From positions 2,976,870 through 3,040,869 of the forward strand of contig NZ_CP149925.1 of assembly GCF_038087665.1 (NCBI RefSeq): DNA of 64,000 bases, read 5' to 3'. The position numbers and the translations under genes were made by a program. Numbering within the stretch: position 1 is the first letter of the stretch; every line of letters starts with the position of its first letter. The notes beneath the pieces were generated by a model. It saw nothing but the letters and a program-made list of their open reading frames with translations, searched no databases and had not been told where the DNA came from. Origin of the DNA: Gallaecimonas sp. GXIMD4217 (GTDB lineage Bacteria > Pseudomonadota > Gammaproteobacteria > Enterobacterales > Gallaecimonadaceae). Below, in pieces: positions 25,190 to 34,588 of the stretch.

Positions 25190-25217
25190 AAAAACGGCGC
25201 CAAGGCGCCGTTTTTTC
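25190..25217. terminator. Terminator after the M56-TonB gene
   Basis: Perfect 9-bp stem AACGGCGCC/GGCGCCGTT (25193-25201 with 25204-25212), A-run before and six Ts after. Confidence 0.85.
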
Positions 25218-25254
25218 ACCATCAGAAGGCGGCCATTGGCCGTCTTCTGCTTTG

Positions 25255-27942
25255 TCAGCCCTGGCGCCTTCTCAGCCAGCCAAGACCCAGCAGGGCCAGC
25301 AGGCCGCCGCCCAGGGAGCCGCCGCCGGATGCGCCCTGCTCGGCCTGGCCGCCGTCCTTGTTGCCGGTATCGCCGTTGCCATTGTCGGCGGCGACCACGG
25401 TCAGGCCGACCTGTTGCTCGGCGCTGGCATAGCCGTCCGTGGCGGTCAGGGTGATCTGGTAGGGGGAGTCGTCCACCATGGCCTGGGTGACGGTGCCGGT
25501 GACCACGCCCTCGGCCAGCACCAGGCCGGCCGGCAGGCCGGAGGCATCCAGGCTCAGCTCATGGCCGTCGGCGTCGCTGAAGGCCGCGCTCAGATCCCAG
25601 TTCAGCTCGTCACCCACGGTCACCTCCAGGTCGGCCAGCTCGGCCGCCACCGGGGCGCTGTTGGTCACGGTGATGGTGAAGCTGGTGCTGGTGCTGGCGC
25701 CATAGGCATCGGTGGCGGTGACCAGCACGGTGCTCTCACCCACGGCGGTGGCATTGCCGCTGATCAGGCTGCCGTCGGCACCCAGGCCGTCCGGCAGGCC
25801 ACCGACCCTGAAGCTCAGGGCATGGCCGTTGGGATCGTTGAAGTTGTCACCGATATCCAGGCTGAAGGCGCTGCCGACCACCAGGCTCTGGTTTTCGATG
25901 GGATGCACGCCTGGGGCGTCGTTGCTCACCACCAGCAGCAGCTCGGCGCTGACGGAGGCACCATAGGCGTCGGTGGCGATGACCCGGCCGCTGTAGTTGC
26001 CGGTCTCGTCGACGCTGCCGGTGATCAGGCCGCTGCCGTCTATGCCAAAGCCATCCGGCAGGCCGTCCAGGGCGTAGCTCAGGGCGTCGCCTTCCGGATC
26101 GGCGAAGTAGCCGCTCACATCCAGGGACAGCGCTTCGCCCACCAGGACACCGGCATTGGGGATGGCCTCGGCGGTGGGCGCCAGGTTGCCGTATTCCACG
26201 GCGCCGATGTCGATGACATTGCGCATGGTGCGGTCGTTGCCGCGCTGGTCGGTCTCCGGATGGGCAGCGATATCGGCGTCGCCGGCGTCGACGACCGGGG
26301 AATCCGCCTCGGGGTAGAAGGTCCTGGTGCTGCCGCCGTTGTCGGCCAGCTCGCCCAGCTTGGCATCCAGGGGGCTGACGCTGCCGCCGGTCAGGTTGCC
26401 GCCGTTGTCGACATTGGTCTGGCAGTCGGGACCCGGGGTGGCGTCGTCGATAAAGCTGTGGTCAATGGCGAACACGGCGCTGGACTCGGTGACGCAGAGG
26501 CTGCCCTCGGCGCCGCTGTTGCCGGAAAACAGGCTGTGGCTGATGACGACGTCACCCACATCGCCGTGTTCCAGGTGGATGGCGCCGGCACCATAGGCGT
26601 AGGACGAGCTGTTGCCCACCAGGGTAGAGTGGGTGACCTTGGAAGGGGCTGAGATTTTGTCCAGGAACAGGGCTCCGCCGTAGCCGGCGGCACTGTTGTT
26701 GGCCAGGGTGCTGTTCTCCAGGGTCAGCACGGCGCCATCACCCACGGCGTAGAGGGCCCCGCCCTGACTCCAGTTAGTACCGATCGCGCTATTGCCGCTG
26801 AAGGTGCTGCCGGTGACCGCCAGGGTGGCCGGGTTGGCGGCACTGGCGGTGAAGTAGAGGGCACCGCCCTGCCCCAATGTGGCTTCAGCACCGGTGTACT
26901 GCGCCTGGTTGTCCTCGAAGCTGCTGTCGCTGATGGTGACGATGGCGTCCATGGAATCCTGGCCGATATATACGGCGCCCCCCGCATCGTCCGCAATGTT
27001 GCCCCTGAAAGTGCTGCCGCTGATGCTGGCATTCAGGCCGGCATAGAAGGCAAGGGCGCCGCCATGGGCCTCATTGAGGTAATTGGAGGTGATGACATGG
27101 TTGTTTTCAAAAACGCTGTTTTCTATGACCAGGCCGTTTCTACCCGTGCTGTATAGGGCGCCGCCATAATTACGGGCCTGGTTGTTGCGGAAAGTGGAAC
27201 CAGACACCGAAATGGCAGCGGACTCGTATTCATCATAGGAGCAGATGGCGCCCCCCCTGGCCATTGTGGTGTCGCCCTTGGCCGTATTGCCGTCAAACAC
27301 CGAGTCGATGATCTCAAGGGTCGGCTGACTGGCGCCCGTGGTGTTCATCAGGGCAATGGCGCCACCACAGCTGTTGCTGGATTGGTTGTCTGTGAATTCG
27401 CTGTGCTTGATAGTGGCGATGCTGTCCCGGATCTGGATGCCAGGCCCTTGGAGACCACCATAAAAGCCGGTCACCTTGACGTTGTCCAACTCCAGCTTGC
27501 TTCCAGCACTCTCAACAGAGAGTGCCGACGCACTGCGGCCGAGCTGCTGGCCATCCAGTTCCAGGTTGCTGAGATTGAGGCTGGCAGACTCGTCAATGCT
27601 GAAGAAACTGGATTCGTCGTTTTGGGGTTGCACCAGGGCCCTGCCGCCCTGGGGACCCTGGATGGACATGCTCTTGCCACCGTCGAGATAAAAGCTCCCG
27701 GAGCCCGAGTAGATCACCTGGCCGGCCAGGCTTTCGTCGATGACGATATTGGCGTTGCCGCTGCAAGCCTTACCCTCGGCGATGGCTTCTTCCAGGGTGG
27801 TGAGTTCACCCGTGGCATCGCTGGCGCTGTCGACCAGTATGGTTTCGGGGCAATCTGCAGCCAGGGCCTGGCCACTGCAAGCAAGGGCCACCAGGGCGAC
27901 CAGCGGGCTGATGGTGCTGACGGAGCTTGGTACTCTAATCAC
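25255..27942 (-). CDS. Exported beta-helix protein with Ig-like repeats and GlyGly-CTERM anchor
   Basis: An 895-residue secreted protein. Signal peptide (about 1-28, ALACSGQALA), then a right-handed parallel beta-helix region (about 60-560) made of polymorphic-outer-membrane-type turns such as GGALYSTG, GGAVYIGQ and GGALFLDK alternating with STFxxNxA. It ends in a choice-of-anchor-type segment (PVVDAGDADIAAHPETDQRG...DIGAVEYG). Three putative Ig/cadherin-like repeats follow (about 585-840, each with DPEGDALSY- or DADGHELSL-like turns and 'ATDAYG'). The C-terminus GASGGGSLGGGLLALLGLGWLRRRQG-type tail is a GlyGly-CTERM sorting signal, normally processed by rhombosortase after type II secretion. 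Adhesin or polysaccharide-binding role is inferred. Confidence 0.8.
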   Translation of the reverse strand: MIRVPSSVSTISPLVALVALACSGQALAADCPETILVDSASDATGELTTLEEAIAEGKACSGNANIVIDESLAGQVIYSGSGSFYLDGGKSMSIQGPQGGRALVQPQNDESSFFSIDESASLNLSNLELDGQQLGRSASALSVESAGSKLELDNVKVTGFYGGLQGPGIQIRDSIATIKHSEFTDNQSSNSCGGAIALMNTTGASQPTLEIIDSVFDGNTAKGDTTMARGGAICSYDEYESAAISVSGSTFRNNQARNYGGALYSTGRNGLVIENSVFENNHVITSNYLNEAHGGALAFYAGLNASISGSTFRGNIADDAGGAVYIGQDSMDAIVTISDSSFEDNQAQYTGAEATLGQGGALYFTASAANPATLAVTGSTFSGNSAIGTNWSQGGALYAVGDGAVLTLENSTLANNSAAGYGGALFLDKISAPSKVTHSTLVGNSSSYAYGAGAIHLEHGDVGDVVISHSLFSGNSGAEGSLCVTESSAVFAIDHSFIDDATPGPDCQTNVDNGGNLTGGSVSPLDAKLGELADNGGSTRTFYPEADSPVVDAGDADIAAHPETDQRGNDRTMRNVIDIGAVEYGNLAPTAEAIPNAGVLVGEALSLDVSGYFADPEGDALSYALDGLPDGFGIDGSGLITGSVDETGNYSGRVIATDAYGASVSAELLLVVSNDAPGVHPIENQSLVVGSAFSLDIGDNFNDPNGHALSFRVGGLPDGLGADGSLISGNATAVGESTVLVTATDAYGASTSTSFTITVTNSAPVAAELADLEVTVGDELNWDLSAAFSDADGHELSLDASGLPAGLVLAEGVVTGTVTQAMVDDSPYQITLTATDGYASAEQQVGLTVVAADNGNGDTGNKDGGQAEQGASGGGSLGGGLLALLGLGWLRRRQG

Positions 27943-28100
27943 ATTCTGTCCTTATTGATTTTTATTTATTTTCAATATGATGCGAGAAACATAGGCATAA
28001 GCGAAAATAAATATCCAAGGAATGCCTAATTACAACAGGACAAGATGTTATCATCCAACAGCCTGAATGTTATTAATTTATTCTGTCACTGGGAAAAGGT

Positions 28101-28727
28101 ATGACCATTAGAGCCGAGAACCGCCTGCATTTTGGGGTGCCCATCTTCGAAGCCGAGCTGCCGGGCTTCATGGCACGGCGAGAAGCCGTCCGGGATCTGC
28201 TGCTGCAGCTGCGCCAGGCGGACGGCGGCATCACCCGCTCCAACCAGCGCGGCTGGCACTCCCAGGACAACCTGCATCAGTCGGAAGAGCAGCTGCTGCA
28301 ATGGCTCACCGAGCAGATCTACCAGCTCGGCAGCCAGTTGATCCGCCATGCGGAAAAGAAGGGCCCGGAGTCCCCCGTCTATCTGAGCTCCCTGTGGGCC
28401 AACATCAACGACTTCGGCGCCTGGAACGCCCCCCACGCCCACCTGCCCTGCGAGTGGAGCGGTTGCCTCTATGTGGACGTGAATGAAGCACCAGAGGAGA
28501 AAAGCAACGGCATCGCCCCCGGCGACCTGATGTTTTTCGATCCTGTGCCGGTCGGTAACCCCTACCGCAACGCCACCACCGTCAGCTATACGCCAAGAAA
28601 CGGCACCCTGTTCCTGTTCCCCGGCTACCTGCTGCACATGGTGGCGCCCCATTACCAGCAGGATCCACGCATCAGCCTGGCCTTCAATTTCCGCCTCGGC
28701 GACGTGATCAACCAGATCGCCCGCTAA
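28101..28727 (+). CDS. Putative 2OG-Fe(II) oxygenase (TIGR02466-type)
   Basis: A 208-residue protein resembling the family annotated as putative 2-oxoglutarate/Fe(II) oxygenase. Visible elements: N-terminal FGVPIFEAEL, the central WANINDFGAWNAPHAHLPCEWSGCLYVDV with a His cluster that could bind iron, and LLHMVAPHYQQDPRISLAFNF with the distal His and the Arg that would hold 2-oxoglutarate. Many members lie near prolyl-hydroxylase-type or natural-product genes, but this one stands alone. It diverges from the beta-helix gene across 158 bases of unusually A+T-rich DNA. Substrate unknown. Confidence 0.75.
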   Translation: MTIRAENRLHFGVPIFEAELPGFMARREAVRDLLLQLRQADGGITRSNQRGWHSQDNLHQSEEQLLQWLTEQIYQLGSQLIRHAEKKGPESPVYLSSLWANINDFGAWNAPHAHLPCEWSGCLYVDVNEAPEEKSNGIAPGDLMFFDPVPVGNPYRNATTVSYTPRNGTLFLFPGYLLHMVAPHYQQDPRISLAFNFRLGDVINQIAR

Positions 28728-28728
28728 T

Positions 28729-28756
28729 AGAAACGGCGCCTTGGCGCCGTTTTTTA
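28729..28756. terminator. Terminator shared by the oxygenase gene and the convergent lipoprotein gene
   Basis: Perfect 10-bp stem AAACGGCGCC/GGCGCCGTTT (28731-28740 with 28743-28752), TTTTT following. It touches the stop codon of the leftward gene at 28754. Confidence 0.85.
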
Positions 28757-30064
28757 TGGGCCCATCACCAGGCGCTTGTCCGGCGCCTGCAACGGGCAGG
28801 GCCCCGCCAGTATGGGCCCCTTGACCCGCTCCTGCAGCTCCCTGACAAAGGTCGGTGACGTCATCTCGGCGACCAGGGCCAGGAAGTTCTCGCGGCCAGG
28901 CGCCTGGCCGGCATCCACCTGCTTCTGGTAGCGGCGCCACAGGGTCAGGCCGGCATCACCACCACCCAGCTGGTCGTGAATGGCCTTGTGCAGTGCCAGG
29001 CCGCAGCTGTACATCAGCTCGAAACGGCCCGTCTTGGCGGCCTTGGCCAGGCTGCTTTCCCGAAGGCCCTTGTCGCAATCCCGTTGCGCCCCGGCCAGCT
29101 TGCCGGCCAGATAGTCCCTGGCCTGGGGAAACAGCCTGTCCATGGCCAGCAGCGCCATCAGCTCGGCATGGCCTTCGTGGATCCAGGCGTCGGCGGGGCT
29201 ATCGCTTTCCATGGCCGAGCCCTGGTGGATATGACCGGCCTCGTGGGCCAGGAACCAGATGTTGTCGTTGAGGAAGTCGGGCTGCTCGAACAGGGCCTCG
29301 GGGCCATACCAGTGCATGGAGACCTCGCCGGGCAGCACCCCGCCCTGCTGGCCATGGCGGCCGTCCGTGGTCTTGCCGTAGGAGGCGAACAGCATGGGTT
29401 TGCCGGCCGGGCTGCCCAGGTGGCGGCGGAAATAGGCCATCATGGCCGGGAAGGCCTTTTGCAGCTGGCTTTTGACGTCATTTGGCAGACCGGGATCCAC
29501 CAGGGCCAGTACAGCGTCGGTTGCGATGGGTTCGGCCTTGCCGATATAGAAGCTGCGGCCGCTGTCACCGTCCTGCCAGCTGGCGCTGCCCTCGATGCGC
29601 AGGCCCTTGACCAGGATATGCTCCCCGGCCGGGGCTACCACGGTAATGGACCAGTCGCTGTCTTCCTCGCCGCAGGCATCGGCACAGGCGAAAAAGCGGC
29701 CGCTGTGCACCAGCATGCCGCCGTCGGAGAAGGGCTGGAAGGGGGCATAGTCCTTGGGCAGGTGGGTGTAGGTGGGGGTCAGGGCAAAGGCGGCGCTGGT
29801 GAAAGGCTGGCCGTCCCGGCGGCGGATGAATTCTTCGCCGTCCTGGTGGCTGATCTCCAGTTCTTCGGACAGGGGCGCCCAGCGCCTGCCACGGGAGTCA
29901 TCCGGGTTGCGGGCAAAGGCCAGCCTGGTGACGGGCTTATCCGCCCTGTAGGTCAGGGTCCAGCGGCCTTCGCCATCCTTGTCGATGCGGGTGGCAACGC
30001 CGGTGCCGCTGTCGCTGCAGGATGCCAGCAAACCCGCCAGCAAGATCATCCCGATACGGTACAT
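28754..30064 (-). CDS. Lipoprotein with gluzincin-type HEAGH motif (putative peptidase)
   Basis: A 436-residue lipoprotein (lipobox LLASC, Cys16). The first 190 residues look like a beta-rich M61-type N-terminal domain. The C-terminal half holds the zinc motif HEAGH (H274-H278) and a downstream Glu in IHEGHAELMALLAM (E297), the H-E-xx-H...E layout of gluzincins. Two Cys pairs (CADAC; C in DCDKG, YSCGLA, GPCPL) may form disulphides. Start at 30064 has AGGGAGG upstream and gives the lipoprotein signal; longer frames have neither. Cell-surface or periplasmic peptidase is inferred; substrate unknown. Confidence 0.75.
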   Translation of the reverse strand: MYRIGMILLAGLLASCSDSGTGVATRIDKDGEGRWTLTYRADKPVTRLAFARNPDDSRGRRWAPLSEELEISHQDGEEFIRRRDGQPFTSAAFALTPTYTHLPKDYAPFQPFSDGGMLVHSGRFFACADACGEEDSDWSITVVAPAGEHILVKGLRIEGSASWQDGDSGRSFYIGKAEPIATDAVLALVDPGLPNDVKSQLQKAFPAMMAYFRRHLGSPAGKPMLFASYGKTTDGRHGQQGGVLPGEVSMHWYGPEALFEQPDFLNDNIWFLAHEAGHIHQGSAMESDSPADAWIHEGHAELMALLAMDRLFPQARDYLAGKLAGAQRDCDKGLRESSLAKAAKTGRFELMYSCGLALHKAIHDQLGGGDAGLTLWRRYQKQVDAGQAPGRENFLALVAEMTSPTFVRELQERVKGPILAGPCPLQAPDKRLVMGP

Positions 30065-30484
30065 AGCTGCCTCCCTGCCATCTTTTCGGCCCTCACATTG
30101 TCTGCGCACATCCGTCCATGCTGGCGAAATATCAACCTGCTGACAATGGCTCCCGGCAACGAAAACTGTGTCAAAACATGTCCCGGCGGGCACCTTGTCC
30201 CTGGCGGCCTTTGCACACCAGATGCGGATGAGAGATCCGCACCGGTTCCCCCCGCTCGATGATGACAGCACCAGGCAAGTATTTGATCTTCCTAAACTAC
30301 TGCTGCTATGAATAAGACAGCGCCGGTAGGAAAGCCGGCTCCCGTGGCGCAAGGGATGGCAGTATCTGGTTCCAGACTCCTTGGCGCTTCTACATCTCTT
30401 GCCGGTGCCGACCGGCACCGCTGTTGGCTCCTGCCGCCCGGAGCCAAGAGTGAAGCCAATTTGGGTGGACAAGGAGAAGCCTTC
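30065..30484 (+). other. 420-base gap with structured leader before the YbjN-like gene
   Basis: The left half holds the divergent promoter region of the lipoprotein gene with no clear motif. The right half can fold: GCCGG...CCGGC around 30323-30345, a perfect 7-bp stem CGGTGCC/GGCACCG (30403-30409 with 30414-30420) and GGCTCC/GGAGCC (30426-30431 with 30440-30445). No T-run follows the last hairpin, so it is not a terminator. An in-frame ATG at 30308 would add a Pro-rich extension to the next gene, which is unlikely because the signal peptide starts at 30485. Confidence 0.45.
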
Positions 30485-30943
30485 ATGTACCAAAAGATTT
30501 TGCCGCTGGCCGCCCTGGCCCTGCTGTCGACCCAGGCCAACGCCGCCATGATCACCGCCAAGGATCCCCAGGCCATCCTCAACATCGCCAAGGGCTACGG
30601 CAGCGCCGTGCTGGAAAAGGATTCGGCCGGCGATCCCAAGATCCGGGGCCGCATCGAGGGCATTGGCTACAGCATCTTCTTCTACGGCTGCAAAGACGGC
30701 AAAAGCTGCGACGATATCCAGTTCAATGCCGGCTGGAGTGGCACCGAGGTGACACTGAGCGACGTCAACCGCTGGAACAGCCAGAAGAAATTCGGCAAGG
30801 CCTTTATCGACAGCGAGGGCGATCCCATACTGCAGATGGCCGTCAACATCGACCATGGCGTCAGCGAGATGAACCTGGAAGATACCTTCAACTGGTGGCA
30901 GGTAGCCATGAAGGGCTTCAAGCAGGAAGTCCTGGGCCTGTGA
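30485..30943 (+). CDS. YbjN-like protein with signal peptide
   Basis: A 152-residue protein with a signal peptide (MYQKILPLAALALLSTQANA). The rest matches the YbjN/type III-chaperone-like fold annotated as bacterial sensory transduction regulator: IEGIGYSIFFYGCKDGKSCDDIQFNAGW, then VNRWNSQKKFGKAFIDSEGDPIL and the final helix LEDTFNWWQVAMKGFKQEV. E. coli YbjN is cytoplasmic and not exported, so the periplasmic location is a difference. Two Cys (C in GCKDGKSC) could form a small disulphide loop. A strong AAGGAGAA site precedes the ATG. Function unknown. Confidence 0.8.
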   Translation: MYQKILPLAALALLSTQANAAMITAKDPQAILNIAKGYGSAVLEKDSAGDPKIRGRIEGIGYSIFFYGCKDGKSCDDIQFNAGWSGTEVTLSDVNRWNSQKKFGKAFIDSEGDPILQMAVNIDHGVSEMNLEDTFNWWQVAMKGFKQEVLGL

Positions 30944-30960
30944 CGGGACAGCGACAACCT

Positions 30961-30990
30961 AAAAAAACGGCGCCCAAGGGCGCCGTTTCC
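30961..30990. terminator. Terminator of typA, shared with the YbjN-like gene
   Basis: Perfect 11-bp inverted repeat AAACGGCGCCC / GGGCGCCGTTT (30965-30975 with 30978-30988). The A-run on its left becomes a T-run for leftward typA transcripts. Confidence 0.8.
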
Positions 30991-31010
30991 ACGTCTGCAA
31001 CAAGCGGAGC

Positions 31011-32846
31011 TTAGTCCTTGGAACGGGAGGCGCGCTTGCGGTCGTTCTCGGTCAGCAGCTTCTTGCGGATGCGGATGCTTTGGGGGGTTACTTCCACCAG
31101 CTCGTCGTCGTCGATGAACTCCAGGGCACGCTCCAGGGTCATCTTCACCGGCGGGGTCAGGGTCAGCGCCTCGTCGGTACCGGCGGCACGGACGTTGGTC
31201 AGCTGCTTGCCCTTGAGGCAGTTCACGGTCAGGTCGTTGTCACGGCTGTGGATGCCGATGATCTGGCCTTCGTACACCTCGGCGCCGTGGCCGATCATCA
31301 GGCGGCCGCGTTCCTGCAGGTTGAACAGGGCATAGGCCAGGGCCTTGCCGGTGGCGTTGGAGATCAGCACGCCGTTCTTGCGCTGGCCGATCACGCCGCC
31401 CTTGTGGGGACCATAGTGATCGAAGCTGTGGTACATCAGGCCGGTGCCTGAGGTCATGGTCATGAAGTCGGTCTGGAAACCGATCAGGCCACGGGCGGGG
31501 ATGATGAAGTCGATGCGCACCCGGCCCTTGCCGTCGATGTCCATGTTCTTCAGCTCGCCCTTGCGCAGGCCCAGGGCCTCCATGACGCTGCCCTGGTGCT
31601 GCTCTTCCACGTCCACGGTCAGGGTCTCGAAGGGCTCTTCCTTCTCGCCGGCCTCGTTGGTGCGGATGATGACCTGGGGACGGGACACGCCCAGTTCGAA
31701 GCCTTCGCGGCGCATGTTCTCGATCAGCACGCCCAGGTGCAGTTCACCACGGCCGGACACCATGAAGGTATCGGGATCGGCGGTTTCTTCCACGCGCAGG
31801 GCCACGTTGTGCTTCAGTTCCTGGGTCAGGCGGTCGAGGATCTGGCGGGAGGTGACGAACTTGCCCTCGCGGCCGGAGAAGGGCGAGGTGTTGACGCAGA
31901 AGTTCATGGTCACGGTGGGCTCGTCCACGGTCAGGGCCGGCAGTGCCTCGGGGGCGGCCACGTCACAGACGGTGTCGGAGATCTTCAGCTCGCCCAGGCC
32001 GGTGATGGCAACGATGTCGCCGGCGGTGGCCTCGTCGGTCTCGAAGCGCTCCAGGCCCATGTAGCCCAGCACCTGGCCGACCTTGCCGTTACGCTTGGCA
32101 CCGTCGGCACCCACTACGGTGACCTGCTGGCCGACCTTGATCTTGCCGCGCTTGATGCGGCCGATGCCGATCACGCCCACGTAGGAGCTGTAGTCCAACT
32201 GGGAGATCTGCATCTGCAGCGGGCCGTCCAAGTCCACGTCCGGCTTGGCGACCTTGCCGACGATGGCTTCGAACAGCGGGGTCATGTCGGTACCCACCTC
32301 GTCATCGGCATTGCTGGCCCAGCCGTTCAGGGCGGAGGCGTAGACGATGGGGAAGTCCAGCTGCTCGTCGGTGGCGCCAAGGTTGTCGAACAGATCGAAC
32401 ACCTGGTCGATGACCCAGTCGGGACGGGCGCCGGGCTTGTCGATCTTGTTGACCACCACGATCGGCTTCAGGCCCTGGGCGAAAGCCTTCTGGGTCACGA
32501 AGCGGGTCTGGGGCATGGGGCCTTCCTGGGCGTCCACCAGCAGCAGTACCGAGTCCACCATGGACAGCACCCGCTCTACCTCACCACCAAAGTCGGCGTG
32601 TCCCGGGGTGTCAACAATGTTGATGCGGTATTCCTGGCCTTCGGGGGAGGTCCAGCGGATGGCGGTGTTCTTCGCCAGGATGGTGATGCCGCGCTCTTTC
32701 TCCAGGTCGTTGGAGTCCATGACGCGCTCATCCAGCTCGCCGCGGGATTCCAGGGTACCGGACTGGGACAGCAGCTTGTCTACCAGGGTGGTCTTGCCAT
32801 GGTCGACGTGGGCGATGATGGCGATATTACGAAGGTTGTCGATCAC
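31011..32846 (-). CDS. typA: TypA/BipA translational GTPase
   Basis: A 611-residue ribosome-binding GTPase. G1 is AHVDHGKTT near residue 12, G3 DTPGHADF, G4 [10 protein letters not shown], followed by the domain II barrel and the TypA-specific C-terminal domain. BipA acts in 50S assembly and growth at low temperature. The start is GTG (32844-32846), as in E. coli, with the N-terminus [17 protein letters not shown]. It diverges from glnA across 274 bases; typA beside glnA is a common gammaproteobacterial order. Confidence 0.97.
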   Translation of the reverse strand: MIDNLRNIAIIAHVDHGKTTLVDKLLSQSGTLESRGELDERVMDSNDLEKERGITILAKNTAIRWTSPEGQEYRINIVDTPGHADFGGEVERVLSMVDSVLLLVDAQEGPMPQTRFVTQKAFAQGLKPIVVVNKIDKPGARPDWVIDQVFDLFDNLGATDEQLDFPIVYASALNGWASNADDEVGTDMTPLFEAIVGKVAKPDVDLDGPLQMQISQLDYSSYVGVIGIGRIKRGKIKVGQQVTVVGADGAKRNGKVGQVLGYMGLERFETDEATAGDIVAITGLGELKISDTVCDVAAPEALPALTVDEPTVTMNFCVNTSPFSGREGKFVTSRQILDRLTQELKHNVALRVEETADPDTFMVSGRGELHLGVLIENMRREGFELGVSRPQVIIRTNEAGEKEEPFETLTVDVEEQHQGSVMEALGLRKGELKNMDIDGKGRVRIDFIIPARGLIGFQTDFMTMTSGTGLMYHSFDHYGPHKGGVIGQRKNGVLISNATGKALAYALFNLQERGRLMIGHGAEVYEGQIIGIHSRDNDLTVNCLKGKQLTNVRAAGTDEALTLTPPVKMTLERALEFIDDDELVEVTPQSIRIRKKLLTENDRKRASRSKD

Positions 32847-32944
32847 AAAGGTGGCCTCGGCTCAAAAAATGGCCGCTATTGTACTCGCTCCACGCAACTT
32901 TAACAGCACTGTGCTTAACTTGTGTCGGTGCCGTCACAGGGGGT

Positions 32945-32983
32945 CGCACCAAGACAGTGCAACACCCGCACCAAAGCAGTGCA
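32945..32983 (+). promoter_or_regulatory. Two NtrC enhancer sites upstream of glnA
   Basis: Two near-identical 17-mers: CGCACCAAGACAGTGCA (32945-32961) and CGCACCAAAGCAGTGCA (32967-32983), both close to TGCACCA-3-TGGTGCA. Their centres are 22 bp apart, i.e. two helical turns on one DNA face, and about 90-110 bp before the sigma-54 start, the layout of E. coli glnA. Confidence 0.85.
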
Positions 32984-33047
32984 ATTGGCACCTGGGCGCA
33001 CCGGCAAGATCCACATCAATTTACCTTTAATCAATAAGTTATAAAGT

Positions 33048-33063
33048 TGGCAGGCTTTTTGTA
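33048..33063 (+). promoter_or_regulatory. Sigma-54 promoter of glnA
   Basis: TGGCAGG-4-TTGTA: GG at 33049-33050 and GT at 33061-33062 with ten bases between, close to the sigma-54 consensus (TGGCACG-4-TTGCA). Transcription should start near 33074, leaving a leader of about 45 bases. Confidence 0.8.
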
Positions 33064-33120
33064 GTCCATTGGGCCAGTTGCGCGTCGTCGCAAAAAATTC
33101 ATCACCGGAGGTTATGCCGA

Positions 33121-34533
33121 ATGTCTTCTGTAGAGCACGTACTGGATCTCATCAAAGAGAACGAAGTGAAGTTTGTCGACCTGCGCTTTACCGACACCAA
33201 GGGTAAGGAGCAGCACGTTTCCATCCCCCACCACCAGGTGGACATGGACTTCCTGGAAGACGGCAAGATGTTCGACGGCTCCTCCATCGCCGGCTGGAAA
33301 GGCATCAACGACTCCGACATGGTGCTGCTGCCGGACCTGAACAGCGCCGTCATGGACCCCTTCACCGAAGAGGCCACCCTGATCCTGCGCTGCGACATCG
33401 TCGAGCCCGCCACCATGCAGGGCTACGACCGTGACCCCCGCTCCGTTGCCCACCGCGCCGAGGCCTACCTGAAGTCCACCGGCATCGCCGACACCGTGCT
33501 GATGGGTCCCGAGCCGGAATTCTTCCTGTTCGACGACGTCCGCTACGGCTCCGACATCTCCGGCGCCTTCTACAAGCTGGACTCCGAGGAAGCCTCCTGG
33601 AACACCGGCCGCGAATACGAAGAAGGCAACATGGGTCACCGCCCCACCGTCAAGGGCGGTTACTTCCCGGTGGCCCCGGTCGACTCCGCCCAGGACATCC
33701 GCTCCGCCATGTGCCTGGTGATGGAAGAGATGGGCCTGGTCTGTGAAGCCCACCACCACGAGGTGGCCACCGCCGGCCAGAACGAAGTGGCCACCCGCTT
33801 CAACACCCTGACCACCAAGGCCGACGAGATCCAGATCTACAAGTACGTGGTGCACAACGTCGCCCACGCCTACGGCAAGTCCGCCACCTTCATGCCCAAG
33901 CCCCTGGTCGGCGACAACGGCTCCGGCATGCACGTGCACCAGTCCCTGAGCAAGGATGGCGTCAACATCTTCGCCGGCGACAAGTACGGCGGCCTGTCCG
34001 AAGAGGCCCTCTACTACATCGGCGGCATCATCAAGCACGCCAGGGCCATCAACGCCTTCGCCAACGCCTCCACCAACTCCTACAAGCGTCTGGTGCCCGG
34101 CTTCGAGGCCCCGGTAATGCTGGCCTACAGCGCCCGCAACCGCTCCGCCTCCATCCGTATCCCCCACGTGCCGAGCGTCAAGGGTCGCCGCATCGAGGTC
34201 CGCTTCCCGGATCCGACCGCCAACCCCTACCTGGCCTTCGCCGCCATGCTGATGGCCGGCCTGGACGGTATCCAGAACAAGATCCACCCCGGCGACGCCA
34301 TGGACAAGGATCTCTACGACCTGCCCGCCGAAGAAGCGGCCGAGATCCCCACCGTGGCTTCCAGCCTGGAAGAGGCCCTGGATTGCCTGGACAAGGACCG
34401 CGAGTTCCTGACCCGTGGCGGCGTCTTCTCCGACGACATGATCGATGCCTACATCGACCTCAAGCGCCAGGAAGTGGAACGCCTGAACATGACCACCCAC
34501 CCGGTCGAGTTCGAGATGTACTACTCCGTGTAA
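33121..34533 (+). CDS. glnA: Type I glutamine synthetase
   Basis: A 470-residue GlnA (E. coli 469) that makes glutamine from glutamate, ammonia and ATP as a dodecamer. Motifs: [12 protein letters not shown], the metal-binding [32 protein letters not shown], and the adenylylation loop DLYDLP with Tyr399 (E. coli Tyr397 without Met). The adenylylated Tyr means GlnE/GlnB control is expected. Nitrogen control is explicit in the sequence: two NtrC sites and a sigma-54 promoter upstream. A terminator follows, and an insertion sequence lies in its T-tract before the ntrB side of the locus. Confidence 0.98.
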   Translation: MSSVEHVLDLIKENEVKFVDLRFTDTKGKEQHVSIPHHQVDMDFLEDGKMFDGSSIAGWKGINDSDMVLLPDLNSAVMDPFTEEATLILRCDIVEPATMQGYDRDPRSVAHRAEAYLKSTGIADTVLMGPEPEFFLFDDVRYGSDISGAFYKLDSEEASWNTGREYEEGNMGHRPTVKGGYFPVAPVDSAQDIRSAMCLVMEEMGLVCEAHHHEVATAGQNEVATRFNTLTTKADEIQIYKYVVHNVAHAYGKSATFMPKPLVGDNGSGMHVHQSLSKDGVNIFAGDKYGGLSEEALYYIGGIIKHARAINAFANASTNSYKRLVPGFEAPVMLAYSARNRSASIRIPHVPSVKGRRIEVRFPDPTANPYLAFAAMLMAGLDGIQNKIHPGDAMDKDLYDLPAEEAAEIPTVASSLEEALDCLDKDREFLTRGGVFSDDMIDAYIDLKRQEVERLNMTTHPVEFEMYYSV

Positions 34534-34560
34534 GAGACTTCCTCTTTCCTTGCTTGCCAA

Positions 34561-34588
34561 GAGCCCGCCACCAGGCGGGCTTTTTTAT
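34561..34588 (+). terminator. glnA terminator, T-tract abutting the ISL3 left end
   Basis: Stem GCCCGCC/GGCGGGC (34563-34569 with 34574-34580), loop ACCA, then TTTTTTAT. The last eight bases (34581-34588) are the target sequence duplicated by the insertion. Confidence 0.85.

Noticed and set aside
30308-30484. c-di-GMP (GEMM) riboswitch or other named riboswitch
   Set aside because: Hairpins exist, but the conserved core strings of GEMM, cobalamin and other common classes could not be found.
30308-30943. Longer YbjN-like protein starting at the ATG at 30308
   Set aside because: It would bury the signal peptide behind a Pro/Arg-rich stretch and its start has no ribosome site, whereas 30485 has AAGGAGAA.
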